From a virus: a DNA stretch of 50,151 nt. The DNA lies in IMG/VR virus record IMGVR_UViG_3300046689_000416, positions 1-50,151 of that record; one strand, given 5' to 3'. Positions 39,519-47,896 of the stretch are shown piece by piece. Each line of letters starts with the position of its first letter. Positions within the stretch are counted from its first letter, which is position 1. The translations under genes were made by a program, and so were the position numbers. Under the pieces are notes generated by a model. It was not told where the DNA came from and ran no database searches. It saw only the letters and a program-made list of their open reading frames with translations.

Positions 39519-40481
39519 ATGGCCGCCAAGGCCCGCACGCCCGAACCTCAAAATCCTGCCGAAGAACTCTACGACGGCCCGGAAACTCCGGTCGAAACGG
39601 CCGAACAGCCGGCGGCCAAGCCGGCCGTTTCCCCTCGTCTGCTCGAACTCGCGGACGATCTGGGGGTGCAGGGCGCGAAGGACATGGCGCCGGACCGGCT
39701 CGAAGATCTCGTGCATCACCTCTCCCGCAAGGCGGCCCGTGATTGGAACCGGGAGCGGTTGCAGCAGGAGTCCACCGCGGTCCGCGAGCGGATCAACAAT
39801 CCGCCGGCCCCCGTCGCGCCGCCTCCGGAAGTGGACGAGTTGAAGGAACTCGAAGCGGACATGGACCCGCGGCTCATGGCCGTACTCCGCAAGGTCCGGG
39901 ACGAGAACAAGCAACTGAAGGAAGGCCTCGGCCAAGTGACGCAGCGGGACATGGAGCGGGAGCAGCGGACGGTGGTGGACGTGATCGACAACGCCTTCGA
40001 CAGTCTGAACGACGACCGGTTCGGTCAGGGCGCCGCGCGGGAGATGGAGGCGGACGACCTCTGCCGCAAGCGGCGGGGCGCCATCCTGAACGCGGCGGTG
40101 GCCAACGGACTGAACCTGAAGACGGCCTCGGCCAAGAAGATCGCCCAGACCATCCGGGACACCGTCCAACTCCTCTCGCCGGCCGCGAAGCCGGCTCCTC
40201 AGCCGGTGAGCGACACCGGCTACGAGGTGGAAGACCGACCGGTCCGTCGTGCCCCGGCGAAGAACCCCGAGAACGGCCGGTTCCTGTCCCGGGAAGAGAG
40301 AATCGGCCAGGAGACGGACGAGGCCTACGCCACCGTACTCGCAAGGCCCACGCACCGCTCGGAGCGGAAGCAGCCGCCGGGCGATGCGGCGGCGATTCAG
40401 GCGGTGGAACGTCTGCTCCCGACGATGAACGGGGCGGGCGACGGGAACCAAACTGGTTACGTGACCCGGGACGACTTTTAA
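39519..40481 (+). CDS. scaffold protein
   Basis: 320 residues; ATG at 39519 with AGGTGA. Acidic and helical with long charged coil (DMDPRLMAVLRKVRDENKQL, LGQVTQRDMEREQRTVVDVI), Pro/Ala linkers at both ends and a basic C-terminal tail (RPVRRAPAKNPENGRFLSRE). Placed directly before the major capsid gene. These are the usual marks of a phage scaffold. Confidence 0.7.
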   Translation: MAAKARTPEPQNPAEELYDGPETPVETAEQPAAKPAVSPRLLELADDLGVQGAKDMAPDRLEDLVHHLSRKAARDWNRERLQQESTAVRERINNPPAPVAPPPEVDELKELEADMDPRLMAVLRKVRDENKQLKEGLGQVTQRDMEREQRTVVDVIDNAFDSLNDDRFGQGAAREMEADDLCRKRRGAILNAAVANGLNLKTASAKKIAQTIRDTVQLLSPAAKPAPQPVSDTGYEVEDRPVRRAPAKNPENGRFLSREERIGQETDEAYATVLARPTHRSERKQPPGDAAAIQAVERLLPTMNGAGDGNQTGYVTRDDF

Positions 40482-40498
40482 CTTTCAGAGGTTGACCC

Positions 40499-41554
40499 AT
40501 GCCGACCCCGATTCTGGTGCCCACCGGTTTGGGCGACCTCGTCAAATCCACACTCCGCGAGCTTACGAGGCTCCGGTGGACCGATCTCACCACCGACCTG
40601 ACCGAACTCACGGCGATGAGTTCGCTGTTGCAGAAGAACCGGACCGACATTCAGAGCGGGATCGGGATTCAGTGGGACGTGATGGTTCGGGATGGCGGGG
40701 GTTCGGCGAACGTCGGCCTCGCGGCACCCGACCAAGTGGCGATCATCGACACTCTCGACCAAGCGACGGCCGAGTGGCGGAACACGGTGTCGAGTTGGGC
40801 CTTGATCGGTCAGGAGGTGGCGATGAACCGGGAGCCGGCCCGGATCGTGAACCTCGTGAAGTCCCGCCGGATCGGCGCCCTGATCGCCCACGCGCTGCTC
40901 ATGGAGGCGAACGTCTGGGGTCCGCCGGTGGCCTACACCGACAACGTGACGCCGTGGGGCGTGAATACGTGGATCGTGAAGAACGCGACGGAGGGGTTCA
41001 ACGGCGGTGTGCCGAGCGGCTGGCCGACGATCGGTGGACTCAGCCCCACGACGTACCCTCGCTGGAACAACTACACGGCGCCTTACACCGTGGTCTCGAA
41101 GGATGGCCTCATCCGGACGATGAAGCGGGCGACCCGCCGGACGAACTTCCGTCCTCCGGTTTCCGGGATTCCCTCCACCGGGACCGGCGGTCGGGACATG
41201 GGGATCTACACGAATCTGGACGTGACCCTCGGGATGGAAGACCTGCTCGAAAGCCAGAACGACAACCTCGGGTCCGACCTGTACTCGCAGGACGGCAACG
41301 TGATGTTCCAGAAGCGGGAAGTGATGTACGTCCCGTATCTGGACCGGGACACCACGAACCCGGTTTACATGATCAACTGGTCGTGGTTCAAGACGGCGAT
41401 CTTGCAGGATTGGTGGCTGCGGGAAACGGTCCTGCCGAACTACCCCGGCTACCACACGATGAGCGCCCAGTTCCTCGACAGCACGTACAACTTCGTGTGT
41501 TACAACCGCCGGGTGCAGGCGGTCGTGAGTAACGGAACCACAACCCCGAGCTAG
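40499..41554 (+). CDS. major capsid protein
   Basis: 351 residues; ATG at 40499 with AGAGG. Order is that of HK97-fold capsid proteins of podoviruses: helical start (LGDLVKSTLRELTRLRWTDL), E-loop-like segment with IGIQWDVMVRDGGGSANVGL, long spine-like helix (ARIVNLVKSRRIGALIAHAL), and beta C-terminus (VMFQKREVMYVPYLDRDTTN, then YNFVCYNRRVQAVVS). Follows the scaffold, as usual. No protease is seen, and the scaffold is separate. Confidence 0.78.
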   Translation: MPTPILVPTGLGDLVKSTLRELTRLRWTDLTTDLTELTAMSSLLQKNRTDIQSGIGIQWDVMVRDGGGSANVGLAAPDQVAIIDTLDQATAEWRNTVSSWALIGQEVAMNREPARIVNLVKSRRIGALIAHALLMEANVWGPPVAYTDNVTPWGVNTWIVKNATEGFNGGVPSGWPTIGGLSPTTYPRWNNYTAPYTVVSKDGLIRTMKRATRRTNFRPPVSGIPSTGTGGRDMGIYTNLDVTLGMEDLLESQNDNLGSDLYSQDGNVMFQKREVMYVPYLDRDTTNPVYMINWSWFKTAILQDWWLRETVLPNYPGYHTMSAQFLDSTYNFVCYNRRVQAVVSNGTTTPS

Positions 41555-41563
41555 GACCCCCTC

Positions 41564-41992
41564 ATGGACCCGAGAGTTCTCGAACTGCCGCGTCAGACCA
41601 CCGAAGACCCTTCGGCGGTCAAGTACCTGTGTCCGTTCGGTTGCATGGAGGACCGGTCGGACGACAACGGGTATTGCCGGCACTTGGTGGGGTTCACCGA
41701 CGACCGGAAGACGGTCGAATTGCGGACCCGGACGATCTCGAATCGGACGGGTCAGATGCACGAGCAGACGGGCATCCTCGTTCGCGGCGCTTCTCCCGGC
41801 GACAAGGTCGTGGGGACGATGCCGGGCCGGATCAACAAGAACCGGCAGCACACGCCGCCGACGTCGTTCCGGGTGTACCGGGCGGACGGGAAGGCGCCGA
41901 TCCCGATCACGGACAAGCAGTTGGCCGACGTGGACGCCCAGCGACGTCGGCCGGACGTGGACGTGTTGGAACCCGACGCGGAACTGGTCTAA
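41564..41992 (+). CDS. small capsid-adjacent protein
   Basis: 142 residues; ATG at 41564 with AGGA. Contains CPFGCMEDRSDDNGYCRHL (possible zinc site) and a beta half (TGILVRGASPGDKVVGTMPG). It follows the capsid gene, so could be a decoration or head-completion protein. No family recognised. Confidence 0.6.
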   Translation: MDPRVLELPRQTTEDPSAVKYLCPFGCMEDRSDDNGYCRHLVGFTDDRKTVELRTRTISNRTGQMHEQTGILVRGASPGDKVVGTMPGRINKNRQHTPPTSFRVYRADGKAPIPITDKQLADVDAQRRRPDVDVLEPDAELV

Positions 41993-42013
41993 ACTTTTAC
42001 CCGGAGTTCGCCG

Positions 42014-43024
42014 ATGGCAGTCAACGCACCGGTTTACGCGGGCAGTCCGCTCACCAGCGACACGTCGCGTGGTCCGTCTCCGGAGGTTTGGTATCCGGCC
42101 GGCAGTCCTCCGGGATGGATCGCCAACATCCTCGAAAACCCCCAGATGGGGATTCAGTTCTTCGACGACTTCGCGGTCTCCGGGTTCGACCCCGGGGCCG
42201 GTGCTGCCGCCGCCCTCTTGGGCAATCTCGGCCAGTGGTCGGTCTACGTGGGGTCCACGGCCCAACTCCGGGACGGCGGGATCTACGGGGGCGGGTTGCA
42301 GTTCGTCCCCGGCTCCATCGCGGTCTCCTCGGGGGCATCCACTCCGACCACGGCGATCTCTTCGATGGTCGGGGCCTTCCAGATCGCCTCGAACTCGTCG
42401 GGCAACTCGGCCCTCCAAGGCCGGCTGGCGTTCGAGTGTCGGCTGATGCTGACGAGTGTGACGGACGTGAAGCGGGCCGCGTTCGCCGGTCTGGCGGAAG
42501 GCGCCCCGGCCGCGGGCAACCCGTTCCTGGTGGTCTCGGCGGGTTCCTCGAACGAGTTGTCTTCGACCCGCAACCTGATCGGGTTCTACTTCCCGTCGTC
42601 GGGCCTGGGCGGCGACTGTCGGTTCGTGTTCCAGAAGGCCAGCACCGCGGCCGTCTTCCCCACGAACCTCGCCAGCCTCGTTTCGACCGTGACCGGCAGT
42701 TCCATCGTGGCCGGCACGTTCTACAAGTTAGGCTTCGTGTTCGACCAACTGGCTCCCTCGGCCGCGATCTCTTCGGCCTCCACCGGCCAGACGGCCGGCG
42801 CCATCGCCAAGCAGATGTTGCGGATTTACGTGAACGGGATTCAGGCCGCTGCCTTCTTGACGCAGACGGAGAACATTCTGACGGCCTCTTTCCCGGTGGG
42901 GAACATGGGTCCGATGGTGGCGTTCGCCAACGTGTCCAACTCCGGCACCTCGAACAGTGCGACCAATCTGTCCGGCCTGATGACGTGCGACTGGGTGCGG
43001 ACGGTGCAGGCCAACCTCATTTAG
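42014..43024 (+). CDS. LamG/ConA-like head decoration or fibre protein
   Basis: 336 residues; ATG at 42014 with CGGAG. Strands FFDDFAVSGFDPGAG, GGLQFVPGSIAVSSGA, LAFECRLMLTSVTDVKRAAF, NLIGFYFPSSGLGGDCRFVF and KQMLRIYVNGIQAAAF follow the layout of concanavalin-like lectin folds found in head and tail decoration proteins of many phages. Last gene before the terminator at 43051. May bind host or environmental glycans. Confidence 0.65.
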   Translation: MAVNAPVYAGSPLTSDTSRGPSPEVWYPAGSPPGWIANILENPQMGIQFFDDFAVSGFDPGAGAAAALLGNLGQWSVYVGSTAQLRDGGIYGGGLQFVPGSIAVSSGASTPTTAISSMVGAFQIASNSSGNSALQGRLAFECRLMLTSVTDVKRAAFAGLAEGAPAAGNPFLVVSAGSSNELSSTRNLIGFYFPSSGLGGDCRFVFQKASTAAVFPTNLASLVSTVTGSSIVAGTFYKLGFVFDQLAPSAAISSASTGQTAGAIAKQMLRIYVNGIQAAAFLTQTENILTASFPVGNMGPMVAFANVSNSGTSNSATNLSGLMTCDWVRTVQANLI

Positions 43025-43050
43025 CGGAAGCTCGTCGGAGAGCGAGACGA

Positions 43051-43090
43051 CCCCGGTGTTGCCGAAAGGCGGCACCGGGGTTATTCTTTT
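43051..43090 (+). terminator. strong terminator at the end of the head genes
   Basis: 13-bp stem (CCCCGGTGTTGCC / GGCGGCACCGGGG, two G-T pairs) with a GAAA tetraloop, followed by TTATTCTTTT. It separates the head genes from the glycosyltransferase cassette. Confidence 0.88.
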
Positions 43091-43118
43091 CGTGTCTTCC
43101 CCTCACCCCCGGTGGTTC

Positions 43119-43934
43119 ATGTCGCAGATGGCCGATCAGGTCAAGAAGGGTATCGACGTCGGAGGAATCCAGCCCGCTAAAGGAGTGTGCATCCCGATCC
43201 TGACTCCCACCCTCGGCAGGGTGTCGATGCTCTGGGCGGACATGCGGAGTCAGATTATTTTCCCGATGAACTGTGGCCGGTATCCCTTCAGCCTTCAGGA
43301 CAAGAAGGGCCACGAGATCGCGGAAATCCGGAACATGAGCGTGGAGTTCTTCCTGTCCCTCGAACGCAACAGCCCGAACGCGAGTTTCCCCGGGGTCATG
43401 TGGCTGGACGACGACGTGATCCCACTCTCGCCGTCGGTCCTGATCGCGCTCATGGCCCACGAACGTCCGATCGTCAGCGGGGTCTACTTCACGAAGATGG
43501 AGCATGGGGAGCCGCTGATCTTCCCCGGCGGGTCTTCGGGAACGCTGAAGTTCCGGCCCGGTGAGGTGTTCGAGGCGTGGGGGTGGGCGCAGGGCCTTTG
43601 TTACGTGGAACTCGAAGTCTACAAGCGGATGCGGGACGAATTGGACATCGGGGTGGACAAGTACGGCCACCCGGCGTGGTACAAGCAGCCGGAGTTCGGG
43701 GTGCAGGAGAACGGCGCGGTGGTGACGGGCGGGACGGAGGACTTCATCTTCTTCGACCGGGCCTCGAAGCTCGGCTACCGGCCGCTGATCGACTGCACGA
43801 AGCACTGTTTCGGGTTCCACATGGACCTTGAGACCCTGAAGGCTTATCCGGAGCAGCAGTTCGACATGTGCTGCCGGAAGCAACCGGTGGTCTGGCCGGC
43901 GAAGGGGGATCGGAAAGAGGAGGTGTGGACGTGA
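43119..43934 (+). CDS. GT-A type glycosyltransferase
   Basis: 271 residues from the ATG at 43119; an in-frame earlier start would lie inside the terminator stem and is rejected. VCIPILTPTLGRVSMLWADM is the nucleotide-sugar strand/loop, VMWLDDDVIPLSP has the metal-binding DDD (97-99), and GGTEDFIFFDRA (TED at 206-208) is a probable catalytic region. Forms a coupled trio with the next two genes (GTGA overlaps). It could glycosylate a virion protein or modify a host glycan. Fold call is good; substrate unknown. Confidence 0.75.
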   Translation: MSQMADQVKKGIDVGGIQPAKGVCIPILTPTLGRVSMLWADMRSQIIFPMNCGRYPFSLQDKKGHEIAEIRNMSVEFFLSLERNSPNASFPGVMWLDDDVIPLSPSVLIALMAHERPIVSGVYFTKMEHGEPLIFPGGSSGTLKFRPGEVFEAWGWAQGLCYVELEVYKRMRDELDIGVDKYGHPAWYKQPEFGVQENGAVVTGGTEDFIFFDRASKLGYRPLIDCTKHCFGFHMDLETLKAYPEQQFDMCCRKQPVVWPAKGDRKEEVWT

Positions 43935-44200
43935 AAATCCCACTCCTGAAACTGCCCCACTCGTGGCTTCCGTTTCTCCGCTGGCTCCTCAAACCGATCC
44001 TCCGGCCGATCTGTCGGAACCTCGTCCACGGCACGCACCCTCGCACGACCGGACTTGCCGCGAACGACGAAGGACTCATTTTTGAGGACGTCGACTGGAT
44101 GGGAGTGACGGTCTATCGCACGATGCCTTGGGAGTACCTGCCGGAGTTCGATTACTACGTCGCGGAGTTACGCAAACGGAAAGAGGAGGTCGCCAAGTGA
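43931..44200 (+). CDS. small protein of the glycosyltransferase cassette
   Basis: 89 residues; GTG at 43931 overlaps the upstream TGA and has GAGGAGG. Basic hydrophobic start (LPHSWLPFLRWLLKPILRPI) that could sit at a membrane, then an acidic beta-type part (EDVDWMGVTVYRTMPWEYLP). Function unknown; coupled to both cassette enzymes. Confidence 0.6.
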   Translation: MKIPLLKLPHSWLPFLRWLLKPILRPICRNLVHGTHPRTTGLAANDEGLIFEDVDWMGVTVYRTMPWEYLPEFDYYVAELRKRKEEVAK

Positions 44201-44775
44201 AAACTGTCCTCCACGTCGGGTGCGGCTCGAAGGTCAACAAGCCTCCCGCGGAGTTCGGGGCCTACAAGGAAGTCCGTCTGGACTGCAACCGGATGGTGCA
44301 GCCGGACATTCTGGCCTCGGTCGTGGCGATGCCGATGATCGAAGACGGGACTCACGACGGCGTCTTCGCCAGCCACGTCCTCGAACACCTCTTCGCCCAC
44401 GAGGCGGCGATGGCCTTGTCGGAGTTCTTCCGGATTCTCCGGCCTGGCGGGAAGGTTTTGATCCAGGTGCCGGACCTGCAAACGATCGGGGGTCGGCTGG
44501 CGTGCGACAAGGCGGACGAGGCGGTCTACACCTCGGCCATCGGGTACATCACGCCTCTGGACATGCTCTACGGCCACCGGGGCAGTATCGGGGCCGGGAA
44601 CTTGTTCATGGGGCACCGGATGGGTTACACTCAGTCCATCCTCTCGAAAGCCCTGCGTCATGCCGGGTTCGATTCCATCGAAGTGGACCGGGGCGTGGAG
44701 TACGAGTTGAAGTGTCGGGCCTTGAAGCCTCTGTCGGTGGAGGCGGCCAGTGTCGACCATGAACGGACCGCATAG
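44197..44775 (+). CDS. class I SAM-dependent methyltransferase
   Basis: 192 residues; GTG at 44197 overlaps the upstream TGA and has GAGGAGG. VLHVGCGSKV (motif I), VRLDCNRM with Asp29, FASHVLEHLFAHEAAMALSE and FRILRPGGKVLIQVPDL match the Methyltransf_11-type fold. Its substrate is likely a sugar or small molecule linked to the glycosyltransferase upstream, as in surface-sugar cassettes, rather than DNA. Good fold call. Confidence 0.8.
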   Translation: MKTVLHVGCGSKVNKPPAEFGAYKEVRLDCNRMVQPDILASVVAMPMIEDGTHDGVFASHVLEHLFAHEAAMALSEFFRILRPGGKVLIQVPDLQTIGGRLACDKADEAVYTSAIGYITPLDMLYGHRGSIGAGNLFMGHRMGYTQSILSKALRHAGFDSIEVDRGVEYELKCRALKPLSVEAASVDHERTA

Positions 44776-44977
44776 CGATTGGGACGACGCGGTTCGCCTG
44801 TTCAAGATCCTCGGATTGGGTCCGTGTGTTGGATTTCTCGTTGTTGCGGTGATGCCCTTTGTGCTTTATTTCGTCTGGGGGTTCTTCGTTCGGTTCGCCA
44901 CGAGGAGGCCGCCATGCCCGCTTTGTCAGAGGCCCAGCGACGATACCTCAACTCCCAATTCGGTCACGCTTGGGTAA
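44750..44977 (+). CDS. small single-pass membrane protein with CxxC
   Basis: 75 residues from a GTG at 44750 (GGAGG at good spacing); an ATG at 44759 is possible. One membrane segment (LGPCVGFLVVAVMPFVLYFV) followed by PPCPLCQRPSDD. Overlaps the methyltransferase by 26 bp and the next gene by 64 bp. Could be a lysis or envelope protein. Confidence 0.6.
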   Translation: MSTMNGPHSDWDDAVRLFKILGLGPCVGFLVVAVMPFVLYFVWGFFVRFATRRPPCPLCQRPSDDTSTPNSVTLG

Positions 44978-45066
44978 AGGCCCACCACTTCGACAACAAA
45001 GGCCCATTGCCCGCCCGCGTCGGGAAGGGTAAGAAGGCCAAGTCTCGACCCCGCAAGAGGAAGTAA
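44914..45066 (+). CDS. 50-residue very basic protein
   Basis: ATG at 44914 with GAGGAGG. MPALSEAQRRYLNSQFGHAW then KGKKAKSRPRKRK: a Lys/Arg-rich tail suited to bind nucleic acid. Overlaps the membrane-protein gene in another frame. Function unknown; could be a DNA-condensing virion or head protein. Confidence 0.55.
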   Translation: MPALSEAQRRYLNSQFGHAWVKAHHFDNKGPLPARVGKGKKAKSRPRKRK

Positions 45067-45068
45067 TC

Positions 45069-45236
45069 ATGGACAACGAGAACAACGCCGACGCGGACGG
45101 CAAGCGGTGTTGCAACCAGCCGTGGACCGACGCCGACTACAAGCAGCCCGAGGCCTACCAGCCCGGCGGCGGGAAGATGGGGAAGGGCAAGGCGAGTTCG
45201 GCCAAGGAGGAGACGGACGAAGGCGAAGGCTACTAA
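45069..45236 (+). CDS. 55-residue acidic/Gly-Lys protein
   Basis: ATG at 45069, two bases after the upstream stop, ending TAA next to the following ATG. Sequence MDNENNADADGKRCCNQPWT then QPGGGKMGKGKASSAKEETD; disordered. Possibly a small virion protein. Called because it fills the gap between two coupled genes. Confidence 0.5.
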   Translation: MDNENNADADGKRCCNQPWTDADYKQPEAYQPGGGKMGKGKASSAKEETDEGEGY

Positions 45237-46028
45237 ATGGAATCGTCGCTCACGATCACCCGGTCTGTGCTTCGTTCCCAGATCGGGTTCTTTCTCGGGT
45301 ACGGCCGGGGTGAAGATTTCGGCCAGCCGCCTTACGAGGACGACCAGGTCTTGGTGATTGACGACGCCCTTTCGTCCGGCCTCCGCAGGTTCTACTTTCC
45401 GGCCCTCCCCGACGGCGTGTACGGCTGGTCCTTTCTCAAGCCCACGACGATTCTCCAACTTCCCGAAGCGGTCTCGTTCATCGACCTCCCGCCGGATTAC
45501 AACGGCATGGCGGGTCCGGCGGTGGTTTCGGCTTCGAACACGGTGACGTGGTGGCCGCTCCTAACGACGAACGAGGCCGACATCCGACAGGCTTACGCCC
45601 TCACTCCCACCTTTACCGGACGGCCCGCAAGGATCGCCGAGGTTCCCCTTCGCGGCACGGGTTTGCAGAACGGCCAGCGGTTCCGATTGGACGTGTTCCC
45701 GACACCGGATCAGGCCTACCAGATCAAGGTGACGTATTCGATACTCCCCGACGCCTTGTCGGCCACGACACCGATCCCTTACGGGGGTGCGGCCCACGCC
45801 GAGACCATCCTCGAAGCCTGTCTGTCGGTGGCCGAGGAGCGTCTGGACAACGACCCCGGGGTCCACGCCCAGGCGTTCGCGGCCCGTCTGGCGGCGAGTA
45901 TTGCGCAGGACAAGCGGCACCGTCCTCAGAGTTTGGGCTATAACGGGGACAAGTCGGACGACGGGTGGTATCGAGGCCCGTGGCGGACGTTCCCGCCGAT
46001 TCCGATCAACGGTGTCGTGTACGGCTAA
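45237..46028 (+). CDS. head-tail adaptor / tail tubular protein A-like
   Basis: 263 residues; ATG at 45237 directly after the previous TAA. N-terminal helices (LTITRSVLRSQIGFFLGYGR, VLVIDDALSSGLRRFYFPAL), a beta middle (EAVSFIDLPPDYNGMAGPAV, VPLRGTGLQNGQRFRLDVFP) and C-terminal helices (ETILEACLSVAEERLDNDPG, AFAARLAASIAQDKRHRPQS). This helix-beta-helix order is that of podovirus adaptors (gp4/gp11 type), which bind below the portal and receive the nozzle. Confidence 0.62.
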   Translation: MESSLTITRSVLRSQIGFFLGYGRGEDFGQPPYEDDQVLVIDDALSSGLRRFYFPALPDGVYGWSFLKPTTILQLPEAVSFIDLPPDYNGMAGPAVVSASNTVTWWPLLTTNEADIRQAYALTPTFTGRPARIAEVPLRGTGLQNGQRFRLDVFPTPDQAYQIKVTYSILPDALSATTPIPYGGAAHAETILEACLSVAEERLDNDPGVHAQAFAARLAASIAQDKRHRPQSLGYNGDKSDDGWYRGPWRTFPPIPINGVVYG

Positions 46029-46042
46029 CTCCGGAGGCTCCC

Positions 46043-46606
46043 ATGCCCATTTCCAGTCTGGACCTTGACGCCGCAGTTGACCGGTACATGAATGCCTCCG
46101 GATGGGGGCGGCTCCTCGGGTTCCCTTTCCAGCCGGGTCAGAGTTCGACTACCGGGACCGGGGTTCCGACGAACGGCATCAAGGGATTCGCGCCGTCCGC
46201 CATTTTTCACAACGTCAAGGGTTCGACCGGATCGCTGTTTTACATCAACATCGGAACTTACGACTCCTCGAACTGGCTGAACATCGACGGGGCGGTGAAT
46301 GCGGTCAGCACGCTCGGTGTGATCGGCGTGGCGGCCGGGTACAAGATTGCCCGAGGAACGACCGCTCTGGACGGCTCCAATCCCACTCCCGTGACGACGG
46401 GACTCTCGACGGTGGTGGCGGCCACTCTGACCCTGCACGACGCGGGCGCCCCGGGCGTCGGGACCTGTCTCATCACGAACCTGACGACCAACTGGGCGAC
46501 GGGCGCCTTGGCCGTGGACGCCTGGAAGCCGACGTCCAACTCCGACCCGACGCTGGTTGCCAGCAGTGGCACCGAGACCTTCTCGTGGATCGCGGTCGGC
46601 ACTTGA
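46043..46606 (+). CDS. beta-rich structural protein
   Basis: 187 residues; ATG at 46043 with GGAGG. Repeating Thr/Ala/Gly beta segments (GSTGSLFYINIGTYDSSNWL, LSTVVAATLTLHDAGAPGVG, TLVASSGTETFSWIAVGT), like a virion decoration or fibre-base protein. No family recognised. Followed by a 78-base gap with a hairpin. Confidence 0.6.
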   Translation: MPISSLDLDAAVDRYMNASGWGRLLGFPFQPGQSSTTGTGVPTNGIKGFAPSAIFHNVKGSTGSLFYINIGTYDSSNWLNIDGAVNAVSTLGVIGVAAGYKIARGTTALDGSNPTPVTTGLSTVVAATLTLHDAGAPGVGTCLITNLTTNWATGALAVDAWKPTSNSDPTLVASSGTETFSWIAVGT

Positions 46607-46610
46607 CCCA

Positions 46611-46661
46611 CCCCCGGCCGCGAGCGACAACCGCGAGGGGCGGATGTCGCCCGGCCGGGGG
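46611..46661 (+). other. long GC-rich hairpin between structural genes
   Basis: CCCCCGGCCG pairs perfectly with CGGCCGGGGG, with an inner GCGACA/TGTCGC stem. No T tail, so not a standard terminator. Lies 24 bases before the ATG at 46685 and could slow or modulate transcription or translation. Confidence 0.5.
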
Positions 46662-46684
46662 CGGACCTTCCCCTCGGGCCACAC

Positions 46685-47728
46685 ATGGACGACGCACTTC
46701 CGCTTCCGGGCACCGACGCCACTAAATACCTGCAAGACTGTGCCGATTTCGATTCCGTGGTCCGACCGGGCGAATTCGAGTTCGCCAAGGCGGTCATTCC
46801 GGACGGTGGCAAGAACCTCTTCGGGGTGGGCTTCAGCCGCTCCAACCTCCACTACCGCGGGTACGAGCGGGAGGACGGGTGCATTCAACTGCCGGCCGGA
46901 GCGTGGGGGAGTTTGATTTCCGGCTTCGCCCTGAAGAACCTGTCGGCGACCCGCATGGGGACGGGTATTCGGAGCGGCAACACGAATCTCCTCCCGCAGT
47001 TCGGCACTCAGAGCGGCACGTCTAATTACAAGTCACTTCTGATCGACGGGTTCGAGTACGGGATGCGGTTCGGCAGCACGGAGTTCAATTCGTCCTCGTC
47101 GGAAGTGACGCTGGACATCGTGAAGGTCAACAACTGCACCTACGGCGTGGTGATCGAGACCCAGAACTCGCTGAACTACAAGATCGACCAGTTCGGCGCC
47201 TCGGACTGCTACATCGCCCTCGTCACCGACAAGGCCGGGTGCGTGCATCTGCGGGTGGGCAGTTTCTCGAACGTGGACACGGTCTGGCAACTCGTGGGTG
47301 CCGGGGTGTATTCGGCGACGGGTTTGCGGACGGAGGGGTGTGGCCACCTGCTCGAAGTCGGCAACACGCTGGCCACGACGGACGTGACGCTCAATTCCTG
47401 CATGACCAATGGGAACCGTCGGCAGGACAAGGTGGACGTGAAAGTCTCCGGTGGTGTGAATCTCCGGGTGAACGGCGGCCTCTACGACGGGATGTTCCTC
47501 TACGAAGGGTTCAAGCAGGACGAGCCGGGCCAAGGCACTCTGATCTTCGACGGGGTGCGCACCCGGCATCCGATCCTGATCCAGGGCACGCCCGGGACGA
47601 AGTGCCGGTACGAATGCCGGGACTGTGCGATCGTAAACTCGGATAATGAAGTTATCCAGCGTGTAGACCAGAAGGGCATTCTTGGGGACGACGTTGTCGT
47701 TCCGGCTCAACACGGGGGGCAGCCATGA
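46685..47728 (+). CDS. beta-helix tailspike / receptor-binding candidate
   Basis: 347 residues; ATG at 46685. The start resembles short tailspike heads (TKYLQDCADFDSVVRPGEFE). The rest has the repeating pattern of right-handed beta-helices: KSLLIDGFEYGMRFGSTEF, VTLDIVKVNNCTYGVVIETQ, YKIDQFGASDCYIALVTDKA, LRVGSFSNVDTVWQLVGAGV, GLRTEGCGHLLEVGNTLATT. Such proteins bind or cut surface polysaccharides. No catalytic pair can be named. Overlaps the next gene by ATGA. Confidence 0.65.
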   Translation: MDDALPLPGTDATKYLQDCADFDSVVRPGEFEFAKAVIPDGGKNLFGVGFSRSNLHYRGYEREDGCIQLPAGAWGSLISGFALKNLSATRMGTGIRSGNTNLLPQFGTQSGTSNYKSLLIDGFEYGMRFGSTEFNSSSSEVTLDIVKVNNCTYGVVIETQNSLNYKIDQFGASDCYIALVTDKAGCVHLRVGSFSNVDTVWQLVGAGVYSATGLRTEGCGHLLEVGNTLATTDVTLNSCMTNGNRRQDKVDVKVSGGVNLRVNGGLYDGMFLYEGFKQDEPGQGTLIFDGVRTRHPILIQGTPGTKCRYECRDCAIVNSDNEVIQRVDQKGILGDDVVVPAQHGGQP

Positions 47729-47892
47729 CTCGCGGTTTGCTGTTTTGGATCATCATGATCCTTTGGGTCCTGTCGGTGTTCTTCGGCGTCGAGTTGTTCG
47801 CGGCCAGAGCCGTTTACGTCAGCACCGGCTTGCTGATCGTGCTGTTCGGCCTGCTGGGGTGGCAGGTGTTCGGACCCGCCATCAAGGGGTGA
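47725..47892 (+). CDS. holin-like protein with two membrane segments
   Basis: 55 residues; ATG at 47725 overlaps the upstream TGA (ATGA). Two membrane segments with a short charged turn: GLLFWIIMILWVLSVFFGVE and STGLLIVLFGLLGWQVFG. Size, topology and position at the end of the tail genes, next to a coiled-coil membrane protein, suit a holin. Too short to prove. Confidence 0.6.
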   Translation: MTRGLLFWIIMILWVLSVFFGVELFAARAVYVSTGLLIVLFGLLGWQVFGPAIKG

Positions 47893-47896
47893 CGCA

